64,000 nucleotides of DNA from Anastatus disparis (GCA_017163975.1 JAFFSR010000347.1:6810001-6874000), one strand, 5' to 3'. Shown: positions 24,295-34,499, counted from the stretch's first letter. Made by a program: numbers and translations. The notes: generated by a model not told the origin, from the letters alone.

Positions 24295-24999
24295 ACCAGA
24301 AGAGGCTATGAGCTTCGGGTCACAGATCTTGACGAAACTTTGGGATATATTTTTAGGTACCAAAATATGAGTAAAGCCAGAGTAGTACGGTCTAATGCTT
24401 CGAAAAACTGAAATTATAGACGTTTCCAGTCTTATTTGAAGAAAAATGTAAAAAAAAGCTCCTAATTGAAGTGTGAAAAATCCAGTCTAGAAATGTCTTT
24501 AATAAATCAACAGGGACTAGAATAAAAGTACAGTAAGCAAGCTTTAATTTGCCGTTTTCAGAATTAAAAAATAATAATTAGAACCAGGGATATGTTCGTT
24601 CAAAGTTAAGAAACAAAAAAGTACCAAAAATCATCTAAATTCTAAAGGACAGTGATTTTGTGATTTTTGGTACTTTTTTGTTTCTTAACTTTGAACGAAC
24701 ATATCCCTGGTTCTAATTATTATTTTTTAATTCTGAAAACGGCAAATTAAAGCTTGCTTACTGTACTTTTATTCTAGTCCCTGTTGATTTATTAAAGACA
24801 TTTCTAGACTGGATTTTTCACACTTCAATTAGGAGCTTTTTTTTACATTTTTCTTCAAATAAGACTGGAAACGTCTATAATTTCAGTTTTTCGAAGCGTT
24901 AGACCGTACCGCGCTGGCTTTACTCATATTTTGGTACCTAAAAACATATCTCAAAGTTTCATCAAGATCTGTGACCCGAAGCTCATAGCCTCTCCTGGT
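24295..24999. repeat. 705-bp near-perfect palindrome (foldback MITE)
   Basis: Starts ACCAGAAGAGGCTATGAGC and ends with the near-inverse GCTCATAGCCTCTCCTGGT. The arms of about 335 nt match almost base for base, including CTTCGGGTCACAGATCTTGA and GGAACATATCCCTGG-type blocks, around a 20-30 nt centre near 24640-24660. There is no coding capacity. High arm identity suggests recent origin or gene conversion. Confidence 0.85.
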
Positions 25000-25233
25000 T
25001 AGAATTTTTTTAATCTTTTTGTTCTAATTTTTGTAAATATTGTAAAATTATTTAATATAATTGTTTATAAAATTTTATATGATTTTTTACTCACTTTTAT
25101 AAATAAAAAATAATATTTCTGGAAAATACTTCTTGGAATTTTTATATGTAATATTAATTGTATATACGTAATTCATACATATATTTTGTATAAAAATAAA
25201 TTATTTTTTAATTATTTATATTTGTAGTTAATA
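25000..25233. other. AT-rich flank of the retroelement
   Basis: Unique AT-rich sequence between the palindrome and the 4-bp target duplication GTGT (25234-25237). Nothing recognised. Confidence 0.5.
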
Positions 25234-25529
25234 GTGTTGTTGCGGATTCTATATCCCATAAAATAAACGAGGATTAATATCAGCAAGATACAAAGAATGC
25301 GATGAATACACGTTCCAACAAGTAAAGACGAAAAACGCTGACCGTCATACTAACAAGTTATAACCTGCCTGGAAACGATGAAAAACGTCGAGCACCACAG
25401 AAAAAGAGCTGACCACCCAGCAACAGGTTAAGACCAGAACGGAAAGTCACTGACGGACTGATCAGCAAATTCCAATCAATAACGAATATTCTAGAAGGAT
25501 AGGCACGTGGAAACAACGAATTTGGCGAG

Positions 25530-25537
25530 TATAAATA
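25530..25537 (+). promoter_or_regulatory. TATA box in the 5' LTR
   Basis: TATAAATA within GGCGAGTATAAATACAGCC. The same site is present in the 3' LTR at 43881-43888. The position, about 290 bp into the LTR, suits the U3/R boundary. Confidence 0.7.
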
Positions 25538-25682
25538 CAGCCGGATGCACCACGAGGTAGAGGGAGTAAGCAACCAACCTTCAACCACGAACGCAGGAGT
25601 ACGCCCGATTGGAGCAAGCAGCAAGGAACGTATTAGGCGACGAATTAATAATAGGACATATCTCTCTCTCGACGAAAGTATT

Positions 25683-25688
25683 AATAAA
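25683..25688 (+). terminator. polyadenylation signal AATAAA in the LTR
   Basis: AATAAA about 150 bp downstream of the LTR TATA box, repeated in the 3' LTR near 44035. It is a plausible R-region poly(A) signal for the retroelement transcript. Confidence 0.55.
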
Positions 25689-25839
25689 CTTATATTCATA
25701 TCATAATTACTGAGTATTTATTTAATTCTTCACGCAAACTGACTGCTTGGGTTTACCAAGATTAGTCGTGATACAAAAGATACCCACCATCTTATAATTA
25801 ATTATAAATATACATATACGTGAAAACGTAACATAAAAC

Positions 25840-25857
25840 TGGTGCTAAGTGTGGGGT
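25840..25857 (+). promoter_or_regulatory. candidate primer-binding site
   Basis: TGGTGCTAAGTGTGGGGT begins six bases after the 5' LTR. TGG is the complement of a tRNA CCA end, and position and length fit a primer-binding site, but I cannot match it to a specific tRNA. Confidence 0.5.
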
Positions 25858-26192
25858 ATCACTTGTGAAGAAACTATTCTATCTACATTGAAATCAATCG
25901 AGAGGATGTTCTACGCGTACATCGCCTTAATCACCATCATTGGGTAAGTAAAAATTTTATTACCATATTATACGTCCTTCGAGGGGAATACGCGCCCGCT
26001 GCGAGCCTTCCAACAGTTAAAATTCAATAAATTATAATTTCTATAAAATTCAAATTAAATTATGTAGTGAAAATTATACATAATTAAAGTAACAGCAAGT
26101 GCTATAAATCATAAATATAATTACAAGTGTCTATCAATATAAAATATATACAATATAAAAATATATACGATATAAAATATACATATAACAAA

Positions 26193-28133
26193 ATGACACA
26201 AGACAACGACACACATAACTCTTCCGACAAAACAAAGCCAATACCAATCGCATATCCTCAAACCCCGGAAGATGAAGCACTTATAGAACTCCGCAACGCA
26301 TTATCATTAGCAGATTGTGCACTCCAAGAAAGTGACAACAAGGGATTAATGGAATCTGCGCTAAGGAGATTAAATGACATAGTGGTCAATGATAAATGTA
26401 AAATGAACGATGCAGAGAAATATTTCGTAAAATAGGCCCGAATATACATAACTCGCACGCTTACTGAAATAAGCAAGGCGGAAAAAAAATTGAACAAAGA
26501 AATAGCCCAAGGAGCCAGATCTAAAATACCCGCAACAACCAGCGACGCAGCGGATCAACCAGCAAACGTTCCTGACACAGACGCAGATCCCCAAACTGCA
26601 GCAAGGAAAATGGCACAACAGTTGTACGAATTTGAAAGAAAACACGGATTAGCCCACCAAGTGCTAATAAAATCGCCTCCAAAGGACCAAGGAGCGGCAC
26701 CAAACATGGATGCAATGAATATGATACAAGAACGGACCAATTATGGAAACTATTACAATCGCAGGGAAAATCAGGCCATAGGTACAAAATATATAAACGC
26801 CTTAGCCAACAATTTTGAAGACGATGATCCTCTTGCAGGATTTAACATGTATGAACCACCAGCGAATATACACTTCGCTAGCTCTACACCACAGCAAATG
26901 GCCACAGGAATACCAAGAGAAATACCTAATAGCCTTTAATTGTATCAAGCATTGAATACCATCCCTACCTTTGATGGCAACTCTGATGTACTGCCTCTAT
27001 TCTGCAGAGCAGTACGAGACATTGTAAGAACGTATGGACCGCAGTCAGAAAGATGGGTTTTAAACACACTAGCTACTACATTCAAAGGAAGAGCAGCAGA
27101 AGGTTACACAACGCGGTTAACTCAATACCATACAGTAGAAGGGTTGCTGGCCGATCTAACCAAACATTATAGCTATGGTGGAGGAGCAGACACGATTTTG
27201 GCAGAAATTAAAATAATCAAACAGATGCCAGGCGAAAGCGCAAGAGACTACGGTCTAAGAATGCAGACACTACACAATCGTCTCTTGAACTTCTACGACT
27301 CATGCAGAATTTTACGACCTTTCGAGGTGGAAACCTACAAGAATCAGGCAGATAAAGAAGCCTTAGAACAATTCTTGTTTGGATTAGAGGGTGCTCTACA
27401 GCATCAAGTACGGTCTGAGAACCCTGTATCCTTAAGAGACGCCATACACGAGGCAATAGCATTCGAGCAACGCACAGGCGCTAGACGACTACTACCGTTA
27501 TTAAATAACCAGACGGAAGTCACGGGGCAACTAACTGGCCTACTACAAGGTGTAATCAATCAATTATCAGGCATACATCTCCCACAACAAAATAACGCCA
27601 ACATAAGATTGGCACCAGCAGTTGAAGTATGCTCATACTGCCGAAAGACAGGCCATATAGAGGAACAATGCAGACGAAAAAAATATGACAGTAAGACCTG
27701 TGACTATTGTAAGAAAAAGGGCCACACTTATGCAGAATGCTATACGTTAGAAAAGGCAATAAAAGTTGGCAATATAAGTGCAGCAACCGCTACAACAACT
27801 CACAACTCTGTGCCTTCAACCCAGGACAATCAAAATAGAAACAACCGTAGGAATGAAAGCCGAAATAAAGACAATAAAAGGGGCAATAATAATCAGAATC
27901 AGGGTCGTTATCGAAATAATTCCCGCCCGCGTAATAACAATAGAAACAATAATAATTATAATAATAACCGAGGATGGAACAACGACAGAAGGATTGATAA
28001 TAACAATTCATATCAAAATCAATCATCTTCAAACTCAAATAATCAGGATTCTTTAAACTACCAGGATGCTCGGCGCCAAGGGACAATGGGGTCGAGCAAT
28101 TTAAACAACATAATCCCCGCAAATGCAAAATAA
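26193..28133 (+). pseudogene. gag: gag polyprotein with two nonsense codons
   Basis: One frame from ATG 26193 (MTQDNDTHNSSDK) to TAA 28131-28133, broken by TAG at 26433-26435 and TAA at 26937-26939; about 646 codons in all. The N-terminal third is acidic, polar and partly helical (matrix-like). From about 26950 there is a gypsy-type capsid (PTFDGNSDVLPLFCRAVRD, ... MPGESARDYGLRMQTLHNRL). Two CCHC zinc knuckles follow (CSYCRKTGHIEEQC at 27630 and CDYCKKKGHTYAEC near 27699), then an Asn/Arg/Gln-rich basic tail. Role: particle assembly and RNA packaging. The downstream protease frame overlaps in the -1 register, as usual for frameshift-expressed pol. Confidence 0.88.
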
Positions 28134-28138
28134 AATTT

Positions 28139-28279
28139 ATGCAAACTGGTAGAAAACCCCCAATAGTTAAATTACGGGGACCATTCCTAAAAACGGGAAA
28201 GGAGCGTTTTTATGTTGATACAGGAGCCGACGTATCAGTCATCAAGGAAAATGTAATAACTAATAATATATATATATAA
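28139..28279 (+). pseudogene. pol: retroviral aspartic protease, truncated by frameshift
   Basis: The frame shows RFYVDTGADVSVIKE, the DTGA active site of a retropepsin, about 26 codons after the ATG at 28139, then stops at TAA 28277-28279 inside a (TA)n run (28267-28278). The C-terminal half of the protease continues in the next frame, from about 28280 (INPHKLVSINGVTSGE) through LTLNGLPCEIQIVP and DGLIGWDII at about 28430, which looks like the flap and C-terminal part. A length change in the dinucleotide run explains the break. The frame is -1 relative to gag and open upstream of the ATG, so fusion by ribosomal frameshifting is likely in an intact copy. Confidence 0.8.
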
Positions 28280-28326
28280 ATCCACATAAATTAGTTTCAA
28301 TAAATGGTGTCACATCGGGTGAATGC

Positions 28327-31104
28327 ATGACGTTAGGACAGGTAAATTTAACCCTTAACGGATTACCATGCGAAATTCAAATAGTCCCCAATGAATTCCC
28401 AATCGATACAGACGGATTAATAGGGTGGGACATAATCGACAAATATAAAGGTCAAGTAAATGCCGGTCTTAAATGGTTAAAATTAAATAATAACATAATA
28501 CCATTTATTGAAGATGAATACTTTACAATACCCCCTCGCACTAGGCAAATTATATACGCGCGTGTCAAAGATGATAGTGAAGAAGTAGGCTTCGTCCCGC
28601 TCCAAGATATAGGGCCGGGTATTTTATTTGGTAATTTTGTAGCAAAAAATAATGAAGGGAAAGCTTATGCCCTATGCATTAATACCAATGATAATGCGGT
28701 AGCAGTAAAACCGCCTGAAGTTAAACTAGAGGTCTGTGAAGCCATGAATAGTATTAACGATGAACCTACGGAGGACATAATTGACAATAATAAAGAAATA
28801 CATAACGACGGATCAATTATGAACATAGAACACGCACAAATATTACGTATATCTAATAATGAGAAAACAGAGAGGGCCAAAAAAGTATTCGAGCAAATAG
28901 AACCAGAAACTCTCAAACATTTAAACGAAGAAGAGATAGCACATGTTAAGGAATTAATTAACGAAAGGCTGTTTTTATTTGGATTACCCGGAGAAAAGCT
29001 GAGACCAACACACCTGGTTAAACATAAAATTGAATTAACTACGGATGTGCCAGTTAAAGTGAAAAGATTTAGACACCCGCCAGCGATCAAGGAAGATATG
29101 CAAAAACTTATAGAAGAACATTTGGAATTGGGAGTTATTCAACCATCGGAGAGCCCGTATTCCTCACTTATGTGGATAGTGCCAAAACCACCAAAGAATG
29201 GGAAGAAAAGATGGCGTATGGTCACTGATTTTAGGCAACTTAATGATATAACTATAGGGAATAGTTACCCGCTACCTATTGCTACAGATATTATTGACTC
29301 AGCTGCATCGTCAATATATATAACAGCAATTGACCTCAAAAACGGATTCTACCAAATTCCAATGGATGAGAAAAGCACTAAATACACTGCCTTCGCAGGG
29401 CCTTATGGTCACTATGAATACGCTCGCTTAGGAATGGGTCTTGAAAATGCACCCAGTACCTTCCAAGCTTTAATGGACCATGTAACGGCAGGTTTACAGG
29501 GACTGGAATTATACGTATACCTCGACGACATTATAGTATTTGCAAGTAATCTCGAGGAGCACGGAAAGAGATTCAGACGTCTCAAGAAAAGACTTGACGA
29601 CGCTAATCTTACAATAGAACCCAGTAAATGTCAATTTCTGCAACGCGAAGCATGCTTCTTTGGACATATAGCGGGAAACGGTCAAATAAGACCTAACCCC
29701 CGTAAAATAGAAGCCGTCCGAGACTTTCCGACCCCAACTAACAAAAAGAAGGTCAAACAATTCTTAGGCTTAGCCAGTTATTACCGAAGATTTATTAAAA
29801 ATTTTGAAAAAATAGCGGTACCTCTGACTACACTTTTAAGGGTCACCACTGATTTCGTCTGGAACACCGAGCAGCAAAAAGCATTTGACGAACTTAAAGA
29901 AAAATTATGTAATGAACCTGTAATGTGTGCACCAGACCTAACTAAGAAATTCCTAGTAACTACTGATGCTAGCGACTACGCTATTGGAGCAGTCCTTAGC
30001 CAAGGAAAACTAGGAGAAGACAAGCCATGCGCATACGCGTCCAGATGCTTGCGAGGACCAGAATTACGCTATTCAACATACGATCGAGAATTATTGGCAG
30101 TAGTTTTCGCAAAGGAACAATTCAGGCCATTCTTATATGGGAGAAAATTCACCGTTATAACTGATCACGAACCATTAAAGCATTTCCTCAAACCTAAGAA
30201 ACCAGACTTACGGTTCAATAGATTAAAAGCACAACTAAGAGGTTACGATTTTGAAATCATCTACCGACCTGGACCAAGAAATACTAATGCTGACGCCCTC
30301 TCACGAAATCCTATATTACGAGAAGGAGAGGAAGATTCTGATAAACCTAGGGTAGAACTATACGAGTTGGCAGATAAACAAGAAAAAGAGGACGAAAATA
30401 ATGAACAGCCTCAGCAAGCCAAGGTACTACTGTATAATCTCAGACCTCGAGAAAACAAAAGACAACGAGATGAATCTGCAATCAACACATCTGATAATCC
30501 TAGAGAACGCAAGAAACCGGCTTTAAAAATAGACTCAGATTCAGACGGAGAAGATGACAATATGACAAGAGAACTTAAGAAAAGAAAATATATCAAGCAA
30601 TCAGACACGAAAACTGGAAATAAATATCCTATATGTGCAGAACTACCAGCAGATATAGATGTAACAGACCCTATCATAAGCCAAGACAAAACGGACCTAC
30701 AACTACCTTATAAACGCAAAAGTACTAATATGCGAAGAGAGGTCCAGGCCGCTAGTACACCCAGAGCATCTGTTCCATTACCCACAGCTGAAAACCCTAA
30801 AGACCCTGTGCATAGACATACCTTACATACCAACAAAACCCTATTCGGCAACACACCTCTTAATAGTGATGAAGGAAGCGACAACAACGACTTAGACGAT
30901 ATAGTCGAGCCCGAAAAATCAATCGAACATAATATATCAGTCGCAAAAGATACATTTCCAAAAAGGGTTGAAAACAATAATGAAAATAAATCTATAAGTA
31001 TAAACACAGCCAACGACATTGAAAATGAGGCAATAGAAACAACGGTGGGTAAAATACGAGAAGTACTACATAGCAAAAAATTAAAAGGCCAAATTTGTAG
31101 TTGA
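28327..31104 (+). CDS. pol: pol: reverse transcriptase and RNase H, plus acidic linker
   Basis: A 925-codon open frame. The first 40 residues are the end of the protease. RT: KRFRHPPAIKEDMQKLI..., WRMVTDFRQLND, ITAIDLKNGFYQIPM, and the YLDD active site at residues 398-401. RNase H: TTDASDYAIGAVLS with D547, then YDRELLAVVFA and ITDHEPLKHFL; it ends about NADALSRNP (30310). The last 265 residues are a polar, acidic and basic low-complexity linker (DSDSDGEDDN, RPRENKRQRDE) not found in typical gypsy pol. RT and RNase H look intact. The frame is shifted by one base relative to the protease before it and the OTU region after it, so two small indels bracket it. Confidence 0.93.
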   Translation: MTLGQVNLTLNGLPCEIQIVPNEFPIDTDGLIGWDIIDKYKGQVNAGLKWLKLNNNIIPFIEDEYFTIPPRTRQIIYARVKDDSEEVGFVPLQDIGPGILFGNFVAKNNEGKAYALCINTNDNAVAVKPPEVKLEVCEAMNSINDEPTEDIIDNNKEIHNDGSIMNIEHAQILRISNNEKTERAKKVFEQIEPETLKHLNEEEIAHVKELINERLFLFGLPGEKLRPTHLVKHKIELTTDVPVKVKRFRHPPAIKEDMQKLIEEHLELGVIQPSESPYSSLMWIVPKPPKNGKKRWRMVTDFRQLNDITIGNSYPLPIATDIIDSAASSIYITAIDLKNGFYQIPMDEKSTKYTAFAGPYGHYEYARLGMGLENAPSTFQALMDHVTAGLQGLELYVYLDDIIVFASNLEEHGKRFRRLKKRLDDANLTIEPSKCQFLQREACFFGHIAGNGQIRPNPRKIEAVRDFPTPTNKKKVKQFLGLASYYRRFIKNFEKIAVPLTTLLRVTTDFVWNTEQQKAFDELKEKLCNEPVMCAPDLTKKFLVTTDASDYAIGAVLSQGKLGEDKPCAYASRCLRGPELRYSTYDRELLAVVFAKEQFRPFLYGRKFTVITDHEPLKHFLKPKKPDLRFNRLKAQLRGYDFEIIYRPGPRNTNADALSRNPILREGEEDSDKPRVELYELADKQEKEDENNEQPQQAKVLLYNLRPRENKRQRDESAINTSDNPRERKKPALKIDSDSDGEDDNMTRELKKRKYIKQSDTKTGNKYPICAELPADIDVTDPIISQDKTDLQLPYKRKSTNMRREVQAASTPRASVPLPTAENPKDPVHRHTLHTNKTLFGNTPLNSDEGSDNNDLDDIVEPEKSIEHNISVAKDTFPKRVENNNENKSISINTANDIENEAIETTVGKIREVLHSKKLKGQICS

Positions 31105-32065
31105 TATAGAAGAAAAAGAGGATAAGGGTCGCTCAGGATTAGATATTGACATCTGGGAATGGGACGGTAATAGTCCTCAACCATCGGAAAAATCTACAGG
31201 GCATATGACACCACCTACATTAAGTGATATTGATCATATGGAACCAATATTTACAGAACCATTAAATACAACTAGAGAAAACACTAGGGATAACCAACGA
31301 AATTATAGCCCTAGACCTGAGTTATACCGTTTAGTACCTGAATCAAACACGTACACACCGATGAGTTCTATTGACGCGCCACAACCACCACACCCATTTG
31401 TCACGCAGCGCAAAGATATACAGAAGGAAGTATCTTTAACTTTCTTAGAAAATAGTCAACCTAGAATGGAAACCACAGAGCCTATAGAACCAGCAAACAA
31501 CGAGCAATTGACGGGAACTAACGAACAACAATTTCATGAAAACCCAACTATAAACGATGAAATAAGGCGGTATTATGTTTATACAGAAAATAATCAATGT
31601 GCGCAACCTGACGTCACATTGAAACATGATAAAGATATCCCCCATAATCCACCAGGAAACTGTTTTTTCTTCTCTATAATAAAGATCCTTAAATTAAAAT
31701 TAACGCCTAGACAAATAAGAGATAGGTTATTAGATAGTGCACATCTCAAGGACAGCGGAGACCCTGTAACAGCATGTCAAATACTTACATCAGACTCCGC
31801 CTTCGCGAACATTGATTACGTTTACACATTCTCTAAAGAATTTTCAAGAAATATATGCGTAGATTACCTTAAAGAAAACAAACAGGTAACATACTGTCAC
31901 TGCAAAGATAACGACATAAATGAATGGATACACTTACGTTTAGTCGGGCGACATTTTACACCATATTCTCCGGAGGATACACGAAGTATCACAGCAGAAG
32001 AAACGAACGTAGAAAACCCCGTACAACCTACAGACCGATCAAGTTCATATTTAAGATTACCTTAA
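31091..32065 (+). CDS. pol insert: OTU-like cysteine protease domain
   Basis: The frame opens at about 31085 (KFVVDIEEKEDKGRSG) and the first ATG is at 31205; it ends at TAA 32063-32065, after which the same frame continues into the macro/integrase part. Residues 1-135 from 31205 are disordered. Residues 140-255 look like an OTU domain: PPGNCFFFSIIKIL with the candidate catalytic C153, LTPRQIRDRLLD helix, FSRNICVDYLKENKQVTYCH, and EWIHLRLVGRHFTPY with the candidate H250. OTU proteases cleave ubiquitin or ubiquitin-like conjugates. The canonical Asp before GNC is replaced by Pro-Pro. Placement between RNase H and integrase is unusual. Assignment is by motif order only. Confidence 0.65.
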   Translation, partial: KFVVDIEEKEDKGRSGLDIDIWEWDGNSPQPSEKSTGHMTPPTLSDIDHMEPIFTEPLNTTRENTRDNQRNYSPRPELYRLVPESNTYTPMSSIDAPQPPHPFVTQRKDIQKEVSLTFLENSQPRMETTEPIEPANNEQLTGTNEQQFHENPTINDEIRRYYVYTENNQCAQPDVTLKHDKDIPHNPPGNCFFFSIIKILKLKLTPRQIRDRLLDSAHLKDSGDPVTACQILTSDSAFANIDYVYTFSKEFSRNICVDYLKENKQVTYCHCKDNDINEWIHLRLVGRHFTPYSPEDTRSITAEETNVENPVQPTDRSSSYLRLP

Positions 32066-32821
32066 GAACTAGAAAATGGTGAAAATGTACCTTCACAAAG
32101 AGTATCAACGCTGAATCGCTACATGACTGCTGAAGCAAGGCCACAACATTGTACGCCGCCTTGGAATCAATTAATAAACGAAAGGCAACCTTTTACATCC
32201 ATACAAATTTTAGAGGAACAACCTTTTGCGTACAAAGATAACTTAATATACCTACTATCATCGGATATTTATCTAGGGACTGGAATCTTAGAAGCCCTTA
32301 TCGAAAGACGATACATCAACGAAGATGAATTACTGAGTATGTCTCGAGAAATAGGTGAAATAATAGTAAGCGAAATAAGGGATATTAAATTATTCGGTAT
32401 TGTTATAAAGGGTCATATCGATGACAAACCTATCAGACCGGATATAAAAAGATGCATTAAAACTCTCAAAGCTCTTTTAAACAAATATGAAATACAAACA
32501 GTAGGAATTATCAAAGACCTAGCAATGATGTCACAAAACGAATGGAACTATCTCACAGAAGAATTTAATAAAAAGCTTAAAGGACAAGAATTAACGGCAG
32601 TATTCTTTAAAAATAATCTCCCAATACCTCGAGTAGAGGACCGTTATAGACTGATAAAAGAGTATCACGAGTCAACAATAGGTGGACATAAAGGTATGAC
32701 TAAAACATACGACCGCCTTGCACATGAATATTACTGGAGAAATATGCAAGCTGATGTGCGACAATACGTACGAGGGTGCCCCGACTGTCAAACGGATAAA
32801 TTAGTACGAGTTAAAACTTGA
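32066..32821 (+). CDS. pol: macro-domain-like segment and integrase H2C2 zinc finger
   Basis: Open from 32066; first ATG at 32123; stop TGA at 32819-32821. Counting from 32123, residues 37-162 resemble a macro domain of the OARD1/TARG1 kind: NLIYLLSSDIYLGTGILEAL fits the first strand and the ADP-ribose loop, GEIIVSEIRDIKLFGIVIKG the middle strands, and IRPDIKRCIKTLKALLNKY the helix, followed by an IQTVGIIKD strand. The second Gly-rich loop with its catalytic Asp appears replaced by LAMMSQNEW, so binding without hydrolysis is possible. Residues 175-224 are the integrase HHCC finger: H182, H189, C219, C222. The TGA interrupts the link to the integrase core in the same frame. Confidence 0.6.
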   Translation, partial: ELENGENVPSQRVSTLNRYMTAEARPQHCTPPWNQLINERQPFTSIQILEEQPFAYKDNLIYLLSSDIYLGTGILEALIERRYINEDELLSMSREIGEIIVSEIRDIKLFGIVIKGHIDDKPIRPDIKRCIKTLKALLNKYEIQTVGIIKDLAMMSQNEWNYLTEEFNKKLKGQELTAVFFKNNLPIPRVEDRYRLIKEYHESTIGGHKGMTKTYDRLAHEYYWRNMQADVRQYVRGCPDCQTDKLVRVKT

Positions 32822-32827
32822 TTACCA

Positions 32828-33661
32828 ATGCTCATAACAGACACACCCTCAAGACCATTTGCAAAAATCTCGATAGATTTTGTAGGACCTAAAGAACCTA
32901 CTAAATTAGAAAATCAGTATATCCTTACAGTCCAAGACAACTTCAGCAAATTCTGCATATTAGTGCCAGCTAAACAAGCAACGGCTGAAGAAACAGCACG
33001 TGCACTAACAGAGAAACTGATATTTTACTTCGGCCCACCAGTAACCATAATTTCGGATCAAGGCGCACACTTTATAAATAACTTGATGATGGAATTTGCA
33101 AAAATATTTAGAATAAATAAATTTGCCACAACAGCTTATCACCCGCCATCAAATGGTGGAATAGAAAGAATGCACCACACATTAAATAAATATATAAAAA
33201 TGTTCGTCGGACTCACAGAAGAATGGGATCAATTAACACCCTTAGCACAACACTCATACAATGTAACTATGCACGAAGGATTAAAATACTCTCCACATGA
33301 AATAGTATTCGGGCAAAAGGCCCGTACCCCTCCAGCTCCCCCCAGAGAACAACTAAGGACCTATAGCGAATATCTAGCGGATACAGCAGCCTCCTTGGCA
33401 CAATTAAGAATACTGGCCGCGATGAACCTAACACAATCAAAATACAGGTCAAAGTTTTACTATGACCAAAAACAAAATGTAAAACATTTTAGGGAAGGTG
33501 AAATGGTCTATGTAATGAAAAAACCTAAACATGGGAAAATGGACAAGGAATATGTAGGGCCATGTGAAATCATTGAAATCAATTACGATAATCACAATGC
33601 CAAAATACAAAAAGGGGAACAAACGCGCATCATCCACATGGACTTGTTAGAACATAGTTAA
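32828..33661 (+). CDS. pol: pol: integrase catalytic core and C-terminal domain
   Basis: Open frame of 277 codons in the same register as the preceding segment, separated only by the TGA at 32819-32821. DDE residues: D17 in SIDFVGP, D77 in ISDQGAHF and E113 in NGGIERMHHTL, giving an exact D,D-35-E spacing. The C-terminal region (HFREGEMVYVMKKPKHGKMD, EYVGPCEIIEINYD) is the usual gypsy SH3-like tail. No chromodomain is seen. It catalyses insertion of element cDNA. The core is intact; in this copy the zinc finger is cut off by the nonsense codon. Confidence 0.92.
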   Translation: MLITDTPSRPFAKISIDFVGPKEPTKLENQYILTVQDNFSKFCILVPAKQATAEETARALTEKLIFYFGPPVTIISDQGAHFINNLMMEFAKIFRINKFATTAYHPPSNGGIERMHHTLNKYIKMFVGLTEEWDQLTPLAQHSYNVTMHEGLKYSPHEIVFGQKARTPPAPPREQLRTYSEYLADTAASLAQLRILAAMNLTQSKYRSKFYYDQKQNVKHFREGEMVYVMKKPKHGKMDKEYVGPCEIIEINYDNHNAKIQKGEQTRIIHMDLLEHS

Positions 33662-33914
33662 GAACTACAACAAAAACATCCCGTCCCTGAACTATCACTG
33701 ACGCATATAACGACAACAGAATAAAAAAAAAAGATACTATGTAACAAAAATATATATATATTTAATAAAACATATGTAAAATGGAATACCAAAAGGAAAA
33801 ATCGAATAACAAAAAAAAATTTTTTTTCCACGGCCTTCAGACGCCGTAAACACATAAAATTAATAAAATAAATAGAAATAAATTTTAACGACCATCGGTC
33901 AAAAACACAAATAT

Positions 33915-33962
<48 letters not shown>

Positions 33963-34496
33963 TAACATACGAATAAAACGCCGCGATGCCAGACAACATG
34001 AAATGATTACTAAGCAAAATGTTGTCTAACATATATACGCACATAATAAAGAATACACAAGCAAAGCAATATGTGAAGTGAATTAATGTAAAGTGTGGTG
34101 AATAAGAAAAAAACTTATATATATCATTATAGAAATCTATATTAAAATAAATAAGTAAAGCAAAAAAATATATATATATATATATCTATGATTAAAAGGT
34201 AAAAAGAGAAAAAAAAAAGAATTTTTTTCCTTCAATATAAGTAAAATTAAACAAATAATAATAATAAAAAAAAAAAGAAGTTATTATCATAAAGTAACAT
34301 ACGACTATGCAAAATTTTAATAAGTTTAATAATAAGTGCAAATATTGTAAAATTATGAGAGGGAGGAGGAAGTGCAATAGAAAAAAAAGAGAACAACCAT
34401 TATATATTGATACATATATTGTAAATAAAAATATTGAATAAATACAAGAAAATAACTTTCATATATATGTGATAAAAATTATCCAGGCCTATATCA
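33662..34496. other. A-rich interval after integrase
   Basis: Non-coding, strongly A-rich on the plus strand. Contains A-run/T-run followed by CCACGGCCTTCAGACG at about 33812-33844, which resembles the sequence just before the 3' LTR (43520-43588), and a (TA)n tract at about 33917-33961. It would be the 3' flank of the minus-strand SIAH-like gene. Confidence 0.55.
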
Positions 34497-34499
34497 GGC

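Larger units (their letters stand above)
25238..25833 (+). repeat. 5' LTR of the 18.9-kb retroelement
   Basis: Begins TGTTGCGGATTC and ends AACGTAACA. The partner LTR begins TGTTAC, so TGTTAC...GTAACA is the consensus inverted terminus. About a dozen differences from the 3' LTR by eye, roughly 98 percent identity. Contains a TATA box at 25530 and AATAAA at 25683. Confidence 0.9.

Noticed and set aside
25358..25699. Minus-strand ORF in the LTR (also 43709-43969)
   Set aside because: It lies antisense in both LTR copies and overlaps promoter and poly(A) signals; frame is not preserved between the copies.
33658..34044. 128-codon minus frame after integrase
   Set aside because: Contains translated (TA)n tract and low-complexity Phe/Tyr/Ile runs; no splice or family support.
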